NCBI GenBank assembly: GCA_017860375.1
Contig: JAGDMB010000036.1
Location: 1 to 12,809 of the forward strand
Direction: 5' to 3'
DNA from: Bacteroidota bacterium
Lineage (GTDB): Bacteria; Bacteroidota; Bacteroidia; Bacteroidales; UBA10428
DNA: 12,809 nucleotides
Shown: piece after piece, positions 1-7,740 of the stretch
Numbering within the stretch: position 1 is the stretch's first letter
How the letters are laid out: each line of letters opens with the position of its first letter
The notes under the pieces: model-generated
Told to the model about the DNA's origin: nothing
Databases searched by the model: none
What the model saw: the letters and a program-made list of their open reading frames with translations, nothing else
Program-made: the position numbers and the translations under genes

Positions 1-503
1 ACTTCTTTCCCGTTCAGCCACATCCTTACTCCGTCATCACTGCCCAATCCAATGAGAATCGTTGCAGGTTCACTCATCGTGATCTCGGCCAGCGCATACA
101 CTACCACGTAATTGGTATCACCCAGAATTTTATTCAGCTGCACGGTATCGCTTTTCGATTCAATATATTTCCAGCTGAACTTTGTTCCGGCATGTTCAAC
201 AGGAGGTATGCTTTTCTTTTTGCTGACAGCAACGGTAGTCAGCATATCGTCATCGAAAGCTTTTTTGAGGGTTTCCCGGTCGGGACTTAATCCCGGCTTG
301 CTGCTGACCGGCAAAGGGCCTAAAATCATCCAGCGGGTCAGGAACTGGTTTTCAGGCAATCCGTTATAAGCAGCGCCGCCGTATCCCTTCACGGGAATTT
401 CGCTCTGAGCCTGAAGGGTCTCGACAGAAAGCAAAAAAGAGAATACAAGAAGGAATAAAAAATGCACTGCCGTTGCCGGCAAGGAAGAATTAATTCGTTT
501 CAT
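1..503 (-). CDS. Exported protein of unknown function, N-terminal part (runs off left edge)
   Basis: The reading frame starts at the ATG at 501-503 and stays open for 167 codons to the window edge, so the C-terminus is missing. Residues 1-32 form a signal peptide: Lys2-Arg3, a Phe/Leu-rich core at about 13-26, then LQA before Gln33, a plausible signal peptidase I site. The mature part has a WMILGPLP stretch near residues 58-65, an acidic FDDD at 83-86, and ends in GSDDGVRMWLNGKE (154-167). In my recollection that last pattern is typical of beta-sandwich, carbohydrate-binding-like modules at the front of secreted Bacteroidota and Planctomycetes enzymes or TPR proteins; this is a resemblance, not an identification. 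It lies 104 bp downstream of the aminotransferase on the same strand but has its own consensus promoter (532-562), so it is probably transcribed separately. The catalytic or main domain, if any, is outside the window. Confidence 0.85.
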   Translation of the reverse strand, partial: MKRINSSLPATAVHFLFLLVFSFLLSVETLQAQSEIPVKGYGGAAYNGLPENQFLTRWMILGPLPVSSKPGLSPDRETLKKAFDDDMLTTVAVSKKKSIPPVEHAGTKFSWKYIESKSDTVQLNKILGDTNYVVVYALAEITMSEPATILIGLGSDDGVRMWLNGKE

Positions 504-531
504 GATGATGGGATTAAATTGTTTTGTTTAT

Positions 532-562
532 CAAATGTATGGAAAAGGAATAGTCTGTCAAA
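532..562 (-). promoter_or_regulatory. Bacteroidota-type promoter for the exported protein gene
   Basis: Read on the minus strand, TTTG (562-559) is followed by exactly 19 bases and then TACATTTG (539-532). This is a full match to the Bacteroidota primary sigma factor pattern, -33 TTTG and -7 TAnnTTTG with a 19-base spacer. Transcription would start near 525, giving a leader of roughly 20 nt before the ATG at 503. That leader has no purine-rich Shine-Dalgarno sequence, which is normal in this phylum. Confidence 0.75.
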
Positions 563-607
563 ATGAATTTACCCCTTTTAAGAAAGGTATACGGCTGCTC
601 TTTTCTT

Positions 608-1810
608 TTATGGATTATACCGTCCCGGATAGGCTGCCAGTCCCCTTCGCAGGCATTCCATGGCATTTTTCAGGTCATCAAGATTCAGCACATAGGCGAT
701 CCTTACTTCCCTCTTGCCCGGGTCGGGATTGCTGTAGAAACCGGCACCCGGTGCCAGCATAACCGTCTGGTTGTTCCAGGAGAATTCCTGCAGCATCCAC
801 ATGGCAAATTTCTCCGCATCGTCCACCGGCAGCCTTACCATGGTATAAAAAGCGCCTTTGGGAACCGGACAAAAAACCCCTTCCATGCTGTTCAGTTCCT
901 TCACCATAAAATTCCGCCGCTTCAGGAATTCATCGTACACCATATCAAGGTATTCCCGGGGTGAGTCAAGGGCGGCTTCCGCAGCCAGCTGTCCAATATT
1001 GGGAGGGCAGAGCCTTGCCTGTCCGAATTTAAGGGCAGTCTGTATGATTTCCTTGTTTTTTGATGCCATAAGGCCGACCCGTAAACCAGTGGCACTGTAG
1101 CGTTTGGATACCGAATCAATCATGACCAGGTGCTTATCAAGTCCTTCGATTTGCATGGCTGAGGTGAAACGATACCCGTCATAACAAAGCTCGCGGTAGA
1201 CTTCGTCACATATAAAAAACAGGTTGTGTTTCAGTACCAGGTCACGCAATTGTTCAAGATCCTCCCTTGAATACACATGACCGGTTGGATTATTGGGATT
1301 GCAGATGATGATGGCTTTCGTCCTCGGCGTGATCTTTTTTTCAAATTCTGCGATGGGAGGAAGGGCAAAACCGGTTTCGATATTCGAGAGAATGGGCACG
1401 ACCGCTATATCGCTTGCCGTGGCAAAACTGAAGTAGTTGGCATAAAAAGGTTCCGGTACGATAATCTCATCTCCGTCATTCATGCAGGTCAGCAGGGTGG
1501 TGGTAATGGCTTCCGATGCCCCGGTGGTGATAAGGATATCCGTGTAGTCAAGCGTGACACCGATGGATCGGTAGAACGCAACAAATTTCCTGCGCAGCGA
1601 CTCATTGCCTGCACTGTGCCCGTATTCAATAACCTTTTCCGCATGGTTCCGGATGGCTTCAAGGGCGTTGGGTGAAGTGGGAATATCGGGTTGTCCGATG
1701 TTCAAACGGTACACCTTGTTCCCTTTGCGCATGGATTCTTCAGCAAGAGGGACGAGTTTGCGGATGGGTGAACTGGGCATGCGACTGCCCCGTTTTGAAA
1801 TTTCAGGCAT
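608..1810 (-). CDS. Pyridoxal phosphate-dependent aminotransferase, class I/II (aspartate aminotransferase-like)
   Basis: This is a complete 400-residue fold-type I aminotransferase of usual length. Visible family landmarks are GxxEA (97-101, TTGASEAI), NPNNPTG (171-177, with Asn174 facing the cofactor pyridine ring), DEVY (202-205, with Asp202 pairing with the pyridine nitrogen), the Schiff-base lysine Lys236 in SVSKRYSATGLRVG, and Arg370 in REVRIAY, expected to bind the substrate alpha-carboxylate. It should transfer an amino group between an amino acid and a 2-oxo acid in the cytoplasm. Aspartate/2-oxoglutarate is the usual annotation for this subgroup, but substrate cannot be read from sequence and other amino acids are possible. 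The ATG at 1810 gives a normal N-terminus. It lies 80 bp behind the DUF1573 gene in the same direction; no clear promoter is visible in that gap, so read-through is possible. Confidence 0.95.
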   Translation of the reverse strand: MPEISKRGSRMPSSPIRKLVPLAEESMRKGNKVYRLNIGQPDIPTSPNALEAIRNHAEKVIEYGHSAGNESLRRKFVAFYRSIGVTLDYTDILITTGASEAITTTLLTCMNDGDEIIVPEPFYANYFSFATASDIAVVPILSNIETGFALPPIAEFEKKITPRTKAIIICNPNNPTGHVYSREDLEQLRDLVLKHNLFFICDEVYRELCYDGYRFTSAMQIEGLDKHLVMIDSVSKRYSATGLRVGLMASKNKEIIQTALKFGQARLCPPNIGQLAAEAALDSPREYLDMVYDEFLKRRNFMVKELNSMEGVFCPVPKGAFYTMVRLPVDDAEKFAMWMLQEFSWNNQTVMLAPGAGFYSNPDPGKREVRIAYVLNLDDLKNAMECLRRGLAAYPGRYNP

Positions 1811-1890
1811 GGGGTAAAGGTTTATCCAATTATATCCTTTTGATCCTCCGGGAATATAAGGAACATGAAAAAAATCCGGATGACGGTCTG

Positions 1891-2361
1891 CTATTTTTTC
1901 GACTGGCCTGCCGGCTTTTCTGCGGGTTTTTCGGCAGGTTGTTCAGCAGGTGGCTCAGCGGGTGTGACCGTACCTTTAATGGTAAGGGTCACGGTGGAAT
2001 TGCTCGCGTTGGAAAAAACAGTGATGGTTTTCGTAAAAGGTCCTACCAGCTTTGTATTATAACCCACCTTAACAACGGCCTTCTCTCCTTGTTTTACCGG
2101 TTCGGCAGACCATTCAGGTTTGGTGCAGCCGCAGGATGATTTCACATTGTTGAGGATCAACGGTTCTTTTCCTGTATTGGTAAAGACAAATTCATACTTT
2201 CCATCGCCCCCCTGAAGGATGGTGCCAAAATCATGCACCTGATTCTCAAACTCAATCTTTGGGGCATCTTTGTTCTTTCGGAGAAGGGAATCGGGTGACT
2301 GGGAACAGCTTGTTGAAACAACAAATACAGAAATCCATAAAACGGAAAGCAACTTTTTCAT
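1891..2361 (-). CDS. DUF1573 domain lipoprotein with Pro-Ala-Glu repeat tail
   Basis: The 156-residue product begins with a lipoprotein signal peptide (MKKLLSVLWISVFVVSTSC, lipidation at Cys19). A DUF1573 domain follows at about 36-132: HDFGTI near 43-48, then TNTGKEPLIL (61-70), then SSCGCTKPEW (75-84), which is the family's signature CGC motif, and a beta-strand-rich end TVTLTIKG. DUF1573 is an immunoglobulin-like domain common in Bacteroidota surface and periplasmic proteins; its molecular role is not established. The C-terminus is unusual: five tetrads PAEP, PAEQ, PAEK, PAEK and PAGQ (134-153), then SKK, a flexible proline-rich extension. The gene is divergent from valS. It probably starts from a promoter ending near 2387 and may be co-transcribed with the aminotransferase. 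Confidence 0.93.
   Translation of the reverse strand: MKKLLSVLWISVFVVSTSCSQSPDSLLRKNKDAPKIEFENQVHDFGTILQGGDGKYEFVFTNTGKEPLILNNVKSSCGCTKPEWSAEPVKQGEKAVVKVGYNTKLVGPFTKTITVFSNASNSTVTLTIKGTVTPAEPPAEQPAEKPAEKPAGQSKK
1903..1962 (-). repeat. 12-nt tandem repeat encoding PAE(K/Q/P) tetrads
   Basis: Five in-frame 12-nt units encode residues 134-153 of the DUF1573 lipoprotein. The third and fourth units encode the same tetrad (PAEK), and the others differ by one or two residues. Being a multiple of three, unit gain or loss would lengthen or shorten the tail without a frameshift. Confidence 0.7.
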
Positions 2362-2386
2362 GGTATATAATTTTAAATATCCCCGG

Positions 2387-2394
2387 CAAAATTA
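2387..2394 (-). promoter_or_regulatory. Putative -7 box for the DUF1573 gene
   Basis: On the minus strand this reads TAATTTTG, a full match to TAnnTTTG, placed 25 bases upstream of the ATG at 2361. That is close to the geometry of the well-matched promoter at 532-562. The upstream TTTG sits 22 rather than 19 bases away, so the -33 element is imperfect. Confidence 0.45.
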
Positions 2395-2500
2395 ATTGAA
2401 TTCGCGATTCCCCGAACAAAATATGTAAAAACATAATTATTTAAATTCTTATTTTTACGCCATTAAACAACATGCTTTTTGCACAGTTAATCCAAAAGAA

Positions 2501-5128
2501 ATGGAAATTGCAGCCAAATATAATCCGAAAGAAGTAGAAGACAAGTGGTACCGGTACTGGCTCGAGAAAGGCCTTTTCCGGTCGGTGCCGGACAGCAGAA
2601 AACCTTATACGATTGTAATCCCGCCGCCCAATGTCACCGGTGTGCTGCATATGGGGCATATGCTCAACAATACGATCCAGGATCTGCTCATCCGCAGGGC
2701 CCGCATGGCGGGGAAAAATGCATTGTGGGTTCCGGGCATTGACCATGCATCCATCGCCACCGAGGCCAGGGTGGTAGCAAAACTCAAAAGCGAAGGGATT
2801 GAAAAAAAGGATATCAGCCGTGAGGAGTTCCTTGAGCACGCCTGGGAATGGAAACGGAAGCACGGCGGTATCATCCTGGAACAGCTGAAGAAACTGGGCG
2901 CTTCATGTGACTGGGAAAGGACAAAATTCACCATGGACGACGACATGTCGGAAAGCGTCATTCATGTATTTGTGGATCTGTACAACAAAGGAAAGATCTA
3001 CCGGGGTGTGCGCATGGTAAACTGGGATCCCTCAGCAAAAACAGCAGTGTCAGACGAAGAGGTGATCTACCGGGAAGTTCGGTCAAAGCTCTATTATATA
3101 AAATACAGGATCGACGGTGAAGACGGCTTTGTTACGGTGGCTACCACGAGACCCGAGACCATCCTGGGGGATACAGCCGTTTGCATCAATCCGGCGGATA
3201 AGCGATTTCAGCACCTGAAAGGCAAAAAGGTTTATGTTCCCCTGATCAACAGGCTTGTGCCGATTATTCAGGATGAATATGTAGACATGGAATTCGGTAC
3301 AGGCTGTCTGAAGGTCACGCCGGCTCACGACATCAATGACTATGAACTGGGGATCAAGCACAATCTTGAACGGATCGACATTTTCAATGACGATGGGACC
3401 CTGAACGAAAAAGCGGAGATCCTAATCGGAACGGACCGCTTCAAGGCCCGGACAAAAATCGTGAAAATGCTTGACGGGGAAGGTTTACTGGTGAAGGAGG
3501 AAGAGTATACAAACAAAATAGGATATTCCGAAAGAACGGATGCCGTCATTGAGCCACGGTTATCCATGCAATGGTTCATGAAAATGAAGGACCTTGCGCA
3601 GCCTGCCCTTGATAACGTAATGAACGACAACATAAAACTGTACCCTTCGAAATACAAAAACACCTATCGATACTGGATGGAGAATGTAAGGGACTGGTGC
3701 ATCTCGAGGCAGCTCTGGTGGGGCCACCGGATTCCTGCCTGGTACATTAAGGGGGGCAGTGATTTTGTGGTAGCCGAAACGCCTGAGAAGGCGCTTGCAC
3801 TGGCACGGGAAAAAAGCGAAACAGAGGGTCTTATGCCCTGCGATCTGAAACAGGACGAGGATGTTCTGGACACCTGGTTCTCCTCGTGGCTCTGGCCGAT
3901 ATCCGTATTTGACGGAATCCGCAATCCCGGTAATCCGGATATTTCCTATTATTATCCGACCGATGACCTGATCACCGCGCCTGAAATTCTTTTCTTTTGG
4001 GTGGCACGCATGATCATGGCTGGATATGAATACAAAGGTGAGAAGCCTTTCCATAATGTATACCTGACCGGGATTGTAAGGGATACAACACGGAGGAAGA
4101 TGTCGAAATCACTTGGAAATTCACCCGACCCTCTCGCCCTGATCGAAAAATACGGTGCCGATGGTGTACGGGTGGGCATGCTTTTGTGCTCCCCGGCAGG
4201 GAACGATCTGCTGTTTGATGAAAGCCTTCCGGAACAAGGACGAAATTTTGCCAACAAAATATGGAATGCTTTCCGGCTTATTAAGTCATGGAAGATCGGT
4301 CCGGATCTCCTTCCTACCGATGCTGCCCGTGTTGCCATAAACTGGTTTTATGAACAACTAAAGAAGGACATTGCCGAAATTGAGGAAGCCTATCAGCAGT
4401 ACAGGATCTCCGAAGCCCTGATGACGGTGTATAAACTGTTCTGGGATGAATTTGCCTCATGGTACCTTGAGATCATCAAGCCAATGCCTGGTGAACCGAT
4501 TGACCCGCGTACCATGAAAGTCACCATAGACATATTTGAGACGCTGCTCAAATTACTTCATCCTTTCATGCCCTTCATTACGGAGGAGATCTGGCAACAA
4601 CTCAAGGAGAGGCCTGCCCGATACAGCATCATGAACGAAAGAAATCCTGCCACTGCAGCCTACGATAAAGAAAAGATCAGAGAGTACGAGGTGGCAAAGG
4701 ATATCGTTGCTTTCGTAAGAAATACGCGGTCGGAGAAGCAGATCTCACCCAGGGAAAAACTGGTGCTCTGTATTAAACGGATTGCCTATGACGATGATTT
4801 TGATGCGGCCATTGTGAAACTTGCCAACCTTTCCGAGATCCGGTTTGTGGAAGAAAAAGTGGAAGGCGCGGCAAGCCTGATTAATCGGTACGGTGAATTT
4901 TATATCCCTTTGGGTGATCTGCACGATTATGAGGAAGAACGTCGGAAACTTGAAAAGGAACTGGAATATACCAGGGGCTTCCTGGAATCCGTATTGAAAA
5001 AACTTTCGAACGAGAATTTTGTAAATAACGCACCGGCCAAGGTATTGGAAATGGAGCAAAAGAAGAAAGCCGACGCTGAAGCAAAAATCAAATCCATCGA
5101 AGAACACATTGCCCATTTGAAGAAATGA
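2501..5128 (+). CDS. valS: Valine--tRNA ligase
   Basis: This is a complete class I aminoacyl-tRNA synthetase of 875 residues that charges tRNA-Val with valine in the cytoplasm. The ATP-binding HIGH signature appears as HMGH (50-53) after PPPNVTGVL, the usual valine/isoleucine-enzyme context, followed by GIDHASIATE. The inserted editing domain that hydrolyses mischarged Thr-tRNA-Val lies at about 190-340 and carries TTRPET at 215-220. DVLDTWFSSWLWP (from residue 454) is the conserved ValS segment in the catalytic core, and KMSKS is intact at 533-537. The anticodon-binding helical domain covers about 600-740, and the C-terminal part (about 805-875, Lys/Glu-rich) is the tRNA-binding coiled-coil arm typical of ValS. 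The start MEIAAKYNPKEVEDKWYRYW is typical for the phylum. It converges on pdxH. Confidence 0.99.
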   Translation: MEIAAKYNPKEVEDKWYRYWLEKGLFRSVPDSRKPYTIVIPPPNVTGVLHMGHMLNNTIQDLLIRRARMAGKNALWVPGIDHASIATEARVVAKLKSEGIEKKDISREEFLEHAWEWKRKHGGIILEQLKKLGASCDWERTKFTMDDDMSESVIHVFVDLYNKGKIYRGVRMVNWDPSAKTAVSDEEVIYREVRSKLYYIKYRIDGEDGFVTVATTRPETILGDTAVCINPADKRFQHLKGKKVYVPLINRLVPIIQDEYVDMEFGTGCLKVTPAHDINDYELGIKHNLERIDIFNDDGTLNEKAEILIGTDRFKARTKIVKMLDGEGLLVKEEEYTNKIGYSERTDAVIEPRLSMQWFMKMKDLAQPALDNVMNDNIKLYPSKYKNTYRYWMENVRDWCISRQLWWGHRIPAWYIKGGSDFVVAETPEKALALAREKSETEGLMPCDLKQDEDVLDTWFSSWLWPISVFDGIRNPGNPDISYYYPTDDLITAPEILFFWVARMIMAGYEYKGEKPFHNVYLTGIVRDTTRRKMSKSLGNSPDPLALIEKYGADGVRVGMLLCSPAGNDLLFDESLPEQGRNFANKIWNAFRLIKSWKIGPDLLPTDAARVAINWFYEQLKKDIAEIEEAYQQYRISEALMTVYKLFWDEFASWYLEIIKPMPGEPIDPRTMKVTIDIFETLLKLLHPFMPFITEEIWQQLKERPARYSIMNERNPATAAYDKEKIREYEVAKDIVAFVRNTRSEKQISPREKLVLCIKRIAYDDDFDAAIVKLANLSEIRFVEEKVEGAASLINRYGEFYIPLGDLHDYEEERRKLEKELEYTRGFLESVLKKLSNENFVNNAPAKVLEMEQKKKADAEAKIKSIEEHIAHLKK

Positions 5129-5137
5129 ACCGATACC

Positions 5138-5174
5138 CACCCTGTCAGGGTGGGGGGGGTACCCTGACAGGGTG
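5138..5174. repeat. Nested GC-rich inverted repeat between convergent valS and pdxH
   Basis: CACCCTGTCAGGGT (5138-5151) and its exact reverse complement ACCCTGACAGGGTG (5161-5174) flank a 9-base spacer containing eight consecutive G. Each arm is itself nearly palindromic: ACCCTG and CAGGGT around a single base, T in the left arm and A in the right. Pairing extends imperfectly outward through ACCC (5135-5138) and GGGT (5176-5179). The element fills most of the 50 bp between the two stop codons. It resembles REP-like intergenic palindromes and could act as a bidirectional end structure protecting or terminating both transcripts. It lacks a T-tract, so intrinsic termination is not shown. Confidence 0.7.
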
Positions 5175-5178
5175 TGGG

Positions 5179-5817
5179 TCAGGGGGCCAGCCGGTGTATT
5201 TCCCACATATTTCCGTTCCAGGTATATTCAAACCTGTCATGCAGGCGGTTTTCACGACCCTGCCAGAATTCAAACAAATCGGGTTGCAGCTTGTATCCAC
5301 CCCAGTTTTCAGGTCGCTCCAGCTTCTTATGCTGAAAGAGCCTCACCGTTTCCTGTTGCAGGCTTTCCAGGTATTCTCTTCCCGGTATCCGCTGGCTCTG
5401 TGGTGAAGCCCATGATCCTATACGGCTCCCTTCAGGCCTTGCATTAAAATATTCATCCGAAACCTTACGCATTGTCTTGGTAACTTTTCCTTCAATCCTT
5501 ACCTGCCGTTCCAGTTCGGGCCAGAAAAACACCAGGGCTGCGAATGGATTGACTCCAAGCTGTTTTCCCTTACGGCTGTCATAATTGGTAAAAAAAGTAA
5601 ATCCGTCGGCATCCAGGTCTTTTAATAAAACCATCCGTGCCGAAGGTTTGCCTTCAACAGTGGAAGTTGCCAGGGCCATAGCTGTGGGTTCTGCAACCTG
5701 TGCGCGCATGGCATCGTTCAACCAGAACCTGAACTGGTTGAAGGGATTTATATCGAGGTTTTCAACATCCAGCCGGGAAAGTCGGTATTCGTTTCGTATG
5801 GAGGAAATATCGGACAT
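5179..5817 (-). CDS. pdxH: Pyridoxamine 5'-phosphate oxidase
   Basis: This 212-residue flavoenzyme has the normal length for PdxH. It oxidises pyridoxine or pyridoxamine 5'-phosphate to pyridoxal 5'-phosphate with FMN and oxygen, the last step or salvage step of vitamin B6 synthesis. Landmarks in order are NPFNQF (24-29), RMVLLKDLD (61-69) and FFTNYDSRKGKQL (75-87) for FMN binding, FFWPELERQVRIEG (97-110), SRIGSWASPQSQ (131-142), WGGY (172-175), the substrate-binding RLHDR (191-195), and the canonical C-terminus RLAP. The exact RLAP ending shows that the palindrome just beyond the stop codon has not damaged the gene. It is on the same strand as the YihY gene but separated from it by 123 bp of octamer repeats. 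No consensus promoter is visible there, so it may depend on upstream transcription. Confidence 0.98.
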   Translation of the reverse strand: MSDISSIRNEYRLSRLDVENLDINPFNQFRFWLNDAMRAQVAEPTAMALATSTVEGKPSARMVLLKDLDADGFTFFTNYDSRKGKQLGVNPFAALVFFWPELERQVRIEGKVTKTMRKVSDEYFNARPEGSRIGSWASPQSQRIPGREYLESLQQETVRLFQHKKLERPENWGGYKLQPDLFEFWQGRENRLHDRFEYTWNGNMWEIHRLAP

Positions 5818-5822
5818 AAAGG

Positions 5823-5927
5823 TTTGAAGATTTGAAGATTTGAAAGTTTGAAAATTATGGAGTTTATGAGTTTGAGACCTTTAAACCTTTGAATTTTCAA
5901 ATTTTCAAACTTTTAAACTTTTAAGCG
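5823..5927. repeat. AT-rich array of degenerate octamers (TTTGAAGA-like), with inverted second half
   Basis: From 5823 the sequence runs in an 8-base phase: TTTGAAGA, TTTGAAGA, TTTGAAAG, TTTGAAAA, TTATGGAG, TTTATGAG, TTTGAGAC (to 5878). After a one-base slip it resumes at 5880 with TTTAAACC, TTTGAATT, TTCAAATT, TTCAAACT, TTTAAACT, TTTAAGCG (to 5927). Later units are largely complementary to early ones: AAAGTTTGAAAATT (5843-5856) has an exact reverse complement at 5900-5913, so the array can fold into a long hairpin with a 43-base loop. It occupies almost the whole gap between the YihY stop and the pdxH start. Its function is unknown. Confidence 0.75.
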
Positions 5928-5940
5928 TATGTGAAACATT

Positions 5941-6888
5941 TCAGATGCTGATTGGTTCATTTGATGCAAACCGTGCGTCACGAATGCTTGCATTCAGTTC
6001 GAAGCCGATAAGTAAGGCAAGTGCGCTGAAGTTCATCCAGAGCATCAGGGCGATCAGGGTTCCGATGGAACCGTAGAACCTGTTAAAGGGGGCAAAATGG
6101 TTGACAAAATAAGAAAACAGAAGGGAGGCCAATATGGCCAGGAGAGAAGCCATAAAGGAACCGGGTGAGAAAAAACGCCATTTGGTCTTTCGGGCCGGGG
6201 CAAGATAATAAAGAAAGGAGATGGCAAAAAAAGACAGGAAGAAGATAATCATCCATTTGCCGATCTGCAGCATGACTATCGTTCCATAGGCTTTCACCAC
6301 ACCGGCTTCAAAGAGCATTTTGATGCCCACCTTGCTGAAAAACAACAGCAGGGATGAAAAGGACACCAGAAGGAAAAGGATGAATACCAGCAGCAGGGAT
6401 ATCAGTCTGCTTTCAAACCAGGGCCTGGTTTCTATCGTATGGGACGTGGCATTAAAAGCTTCTGTAACACCGTTCAGCCCTTTCTGCGCAAAAAAAACCG
6501 TGACCAGAAAACCCAATATCTGCAGGCTTGCATGTTTAATGAAGATCTCATTGAGCAGCGTTTCGATGGCAATATAGGAATTCTCCGGCAGGATGTCGTA
6601 TAATATCTCCAGAAGCTCTTTTTGAAAATTCTGGATGGGCAGAAAAGGGATCAGCGTCAGAATAAAAATGATACCGGGACCTAGAGCCAGAAGAAAGTTA
6701 AATGCGATAGCACTGGCCCTGATATTCAGGGATCCTCTGGTAATACCCTGAGAAAAAAAGATAAGTACATCGTATACAGGAACTCCTTTAGAGCCCGGGA
6801 AGGACATGCGTCGGAGGCTTTCCCCCCAATGGTGTATTTGTTTGTTTAGAATATAATAGGTCTTTTTATGAGAAGGAGTATTCTTCAT
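5941..6888 (-). CDS. YihY/BrkB family inner-membrane protein
   Basis: The 315-residue product has six predicted membrane helices at about 62-83, 121-140, 163-187, 207-229, 244-264 and 274-298. Family landmarks are RASAIAFNFLLALGPGIIF (58-76), the loop YYLAPARKTKWRFFSPGS (227-244), and FYGSIGTLIALMLWMNFSAL (271-290) followed by LIGFELNA (293-300). The family was once annotated as ribonuclease BN and as a virulence factor; both functions are doubtful and no transport substrate is established. The start codon lies only 3 bp after the nadC stop codon, so the two genes are almost certainly co-transcribed and perhaps translationally coupled. Length and core motifs are normal, with no sign of truncation. 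Confidence 0.95.
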   Translation of the reverse strand: MKNTPSHKKTYYILNKQIHHWGESLRRMSFPGSKGVPVYDVLIFFSQGITRGSLNIRASAIAFNFLLALGPGIIFILTLIPFLPIQNFQKELLEILYDILPENSYIAIETLLNEIFIKHASLQILGFLVTVFFAQKGLNGVTEAFNATSHTIETRPWFESRLISLLLVFILFLLVSFSSLLLFFSKVGIKMLFEAGVVKAYGTIVMLQIGKWMIIFFLSFFAISFLYYLAPARKTKWRFFSPGSFMASLLAILASLLFSYFVNHFAPFNRFYGSIGTLIALMLWMNFSALALLIGFELNASIRDARFASNEPISI

Positions 6889-6891
6889 CGG

Positions 6892-7740
6892 CTAAAAATC
6901 GATGGCATCCAGGCTCAGATCAAGACTTTGGATATGGTGGGTCAGGGCGCCGACGGAAATAAAATCGACGCCGCATTCCGCGTATTCCCGGATGGTTTCC
7001 AGCGTGATCCCTCCGGAGGATTCGGTTTCAATGGTATGGCCTATAATCTCAACCGCCTTGCGTGTGTCGGCGGGCGAAAAATTATCCAGCATGATCCGGT
7101 CTACTCCTCCGGTGGCAAGGATCATGCGTACATCTTCCAGTGACCTGGCTTCTACTTCTATTTTCAGGTTCCGGCCGGTATCTTTTAAATAGCGGTGGCT
7201 TCTTTCAATAGCCTCCCGGATACCACCCGCAAAGTCAATGTGGTTATCCTTGATGAGAATCATATCGTACAATCCCATCCGGTGATTGACCCCTCCGCCA
7301 ATGCGCACGGCCTCTTTTTCCAGCATCCGCATACCGGGGGTGGTCTTTCGCGTATCGAGGATCCTTGTTTGTAATCCTTTCAGTTTGTCGGCATACCGCC
7401 TTGTGGCTGTTGCGATTCCGCTCATGCGCTGCATGATGTTAAGAACGGTTCTTTCAGCCTGCAGAAGGGCCAGAATCTGCCCTTCAACGAAAAAAGCAAC
7501 ATCACCCGGCCGGATCCACGTTCCGTCAGGCAGAACCATTGAAACTGAAGCATCCGGATCGAGCGCATGAAAGACCAGGGGGGCAACACTCGTTCCGGCC
7601 AGCACACCTTCTTCCTTTACCAGCAATCGTGCTTTTCCATGGGCATCCCTGGGAATACAGGCAGCAGAGGTATGGTCGCCGTCCCCGATATCTTCCCGCA
7701 AAGCATTATCGATAAAAAAACCGAGCGCTTTATTCTCCAT
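6892..7740 (-). CDS. nadC: Nicotinate-nucleotide pyrophosphorylase (quinolinate phosphoribosyltransferase)
   Basis: NadC converts quinolinate and phosphoribosyl pyrophosphate to nicotinate mononucleotide, CO2 and pyrophosphate, a step of de novo NAD synthesis in the cytoplasm. Numbered from the ATG at 7740 (282 residues), the markers are EDIGDGDHTS (16-25), QAERTVLN (94-101), the PRPP/quinolinate-binding TRKTTPGMR (130-138), GGGVNHRMGLYD (148-159), IKDNH (163-167), EVE (195-197), MLDN (217-220), SGGI (242-245) and ISVGALTH (261-268). These are the expected active-site strands of the type II phosphoribosyltransferase barrel. A TTG at 7749 would add three residues, but the ATG is preferred. With the ATG the gene overlaps the end of the DUF4783 gene by 11 bp, and it is followed 3 bp later by the YihY gene: a tight operon. 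Confidence 0.98.
   Translation of the reverse strand: MENKALGFFIDNALREDIGDGDHTSAACIPRDAHGKARLLVKEEGVLAGTSVAPLVFHALDPDASVSMVLPDGTWIRPGDVAFFVEGQILALLQAERTVLNIMQRMSGIATATRRYADKLKGLQTRILDTRKTTPGMRMLEKEAVRIGGGVNHRMGLYDMILIKDNHIDFAGGIREAIERSHRYLKDTGRNLKIEVEARSLEDVRMILATGGVDRIMLDNFSPADTRKAVEIIGHTIETESSGGITLETIREYAECGVDFISVGALTHHIQSLDLSLDAIDF

Noticed and set aside
566..585. Possible terminator after the aminotransferase (CCTTT-CTTA-AAAGG on the minus strand)
   Set aside because: The stem is short and A/T-rich, and no T-run follows it.
2422..2435. Small inverted repeat TATGT-AAAA-ACATA between the DUF1573 gene and valS
   Set aside because: Five pairs of A/T-rich sequence in an AT-rich gap are expected by chance.
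2450..2457. TATTTTTA as a -7 box for valS
   Set aside because: It misses the final G of TAnnTTTG and there is no TTTG at the expected distance upstream (AAAA instead), so I do not call it.
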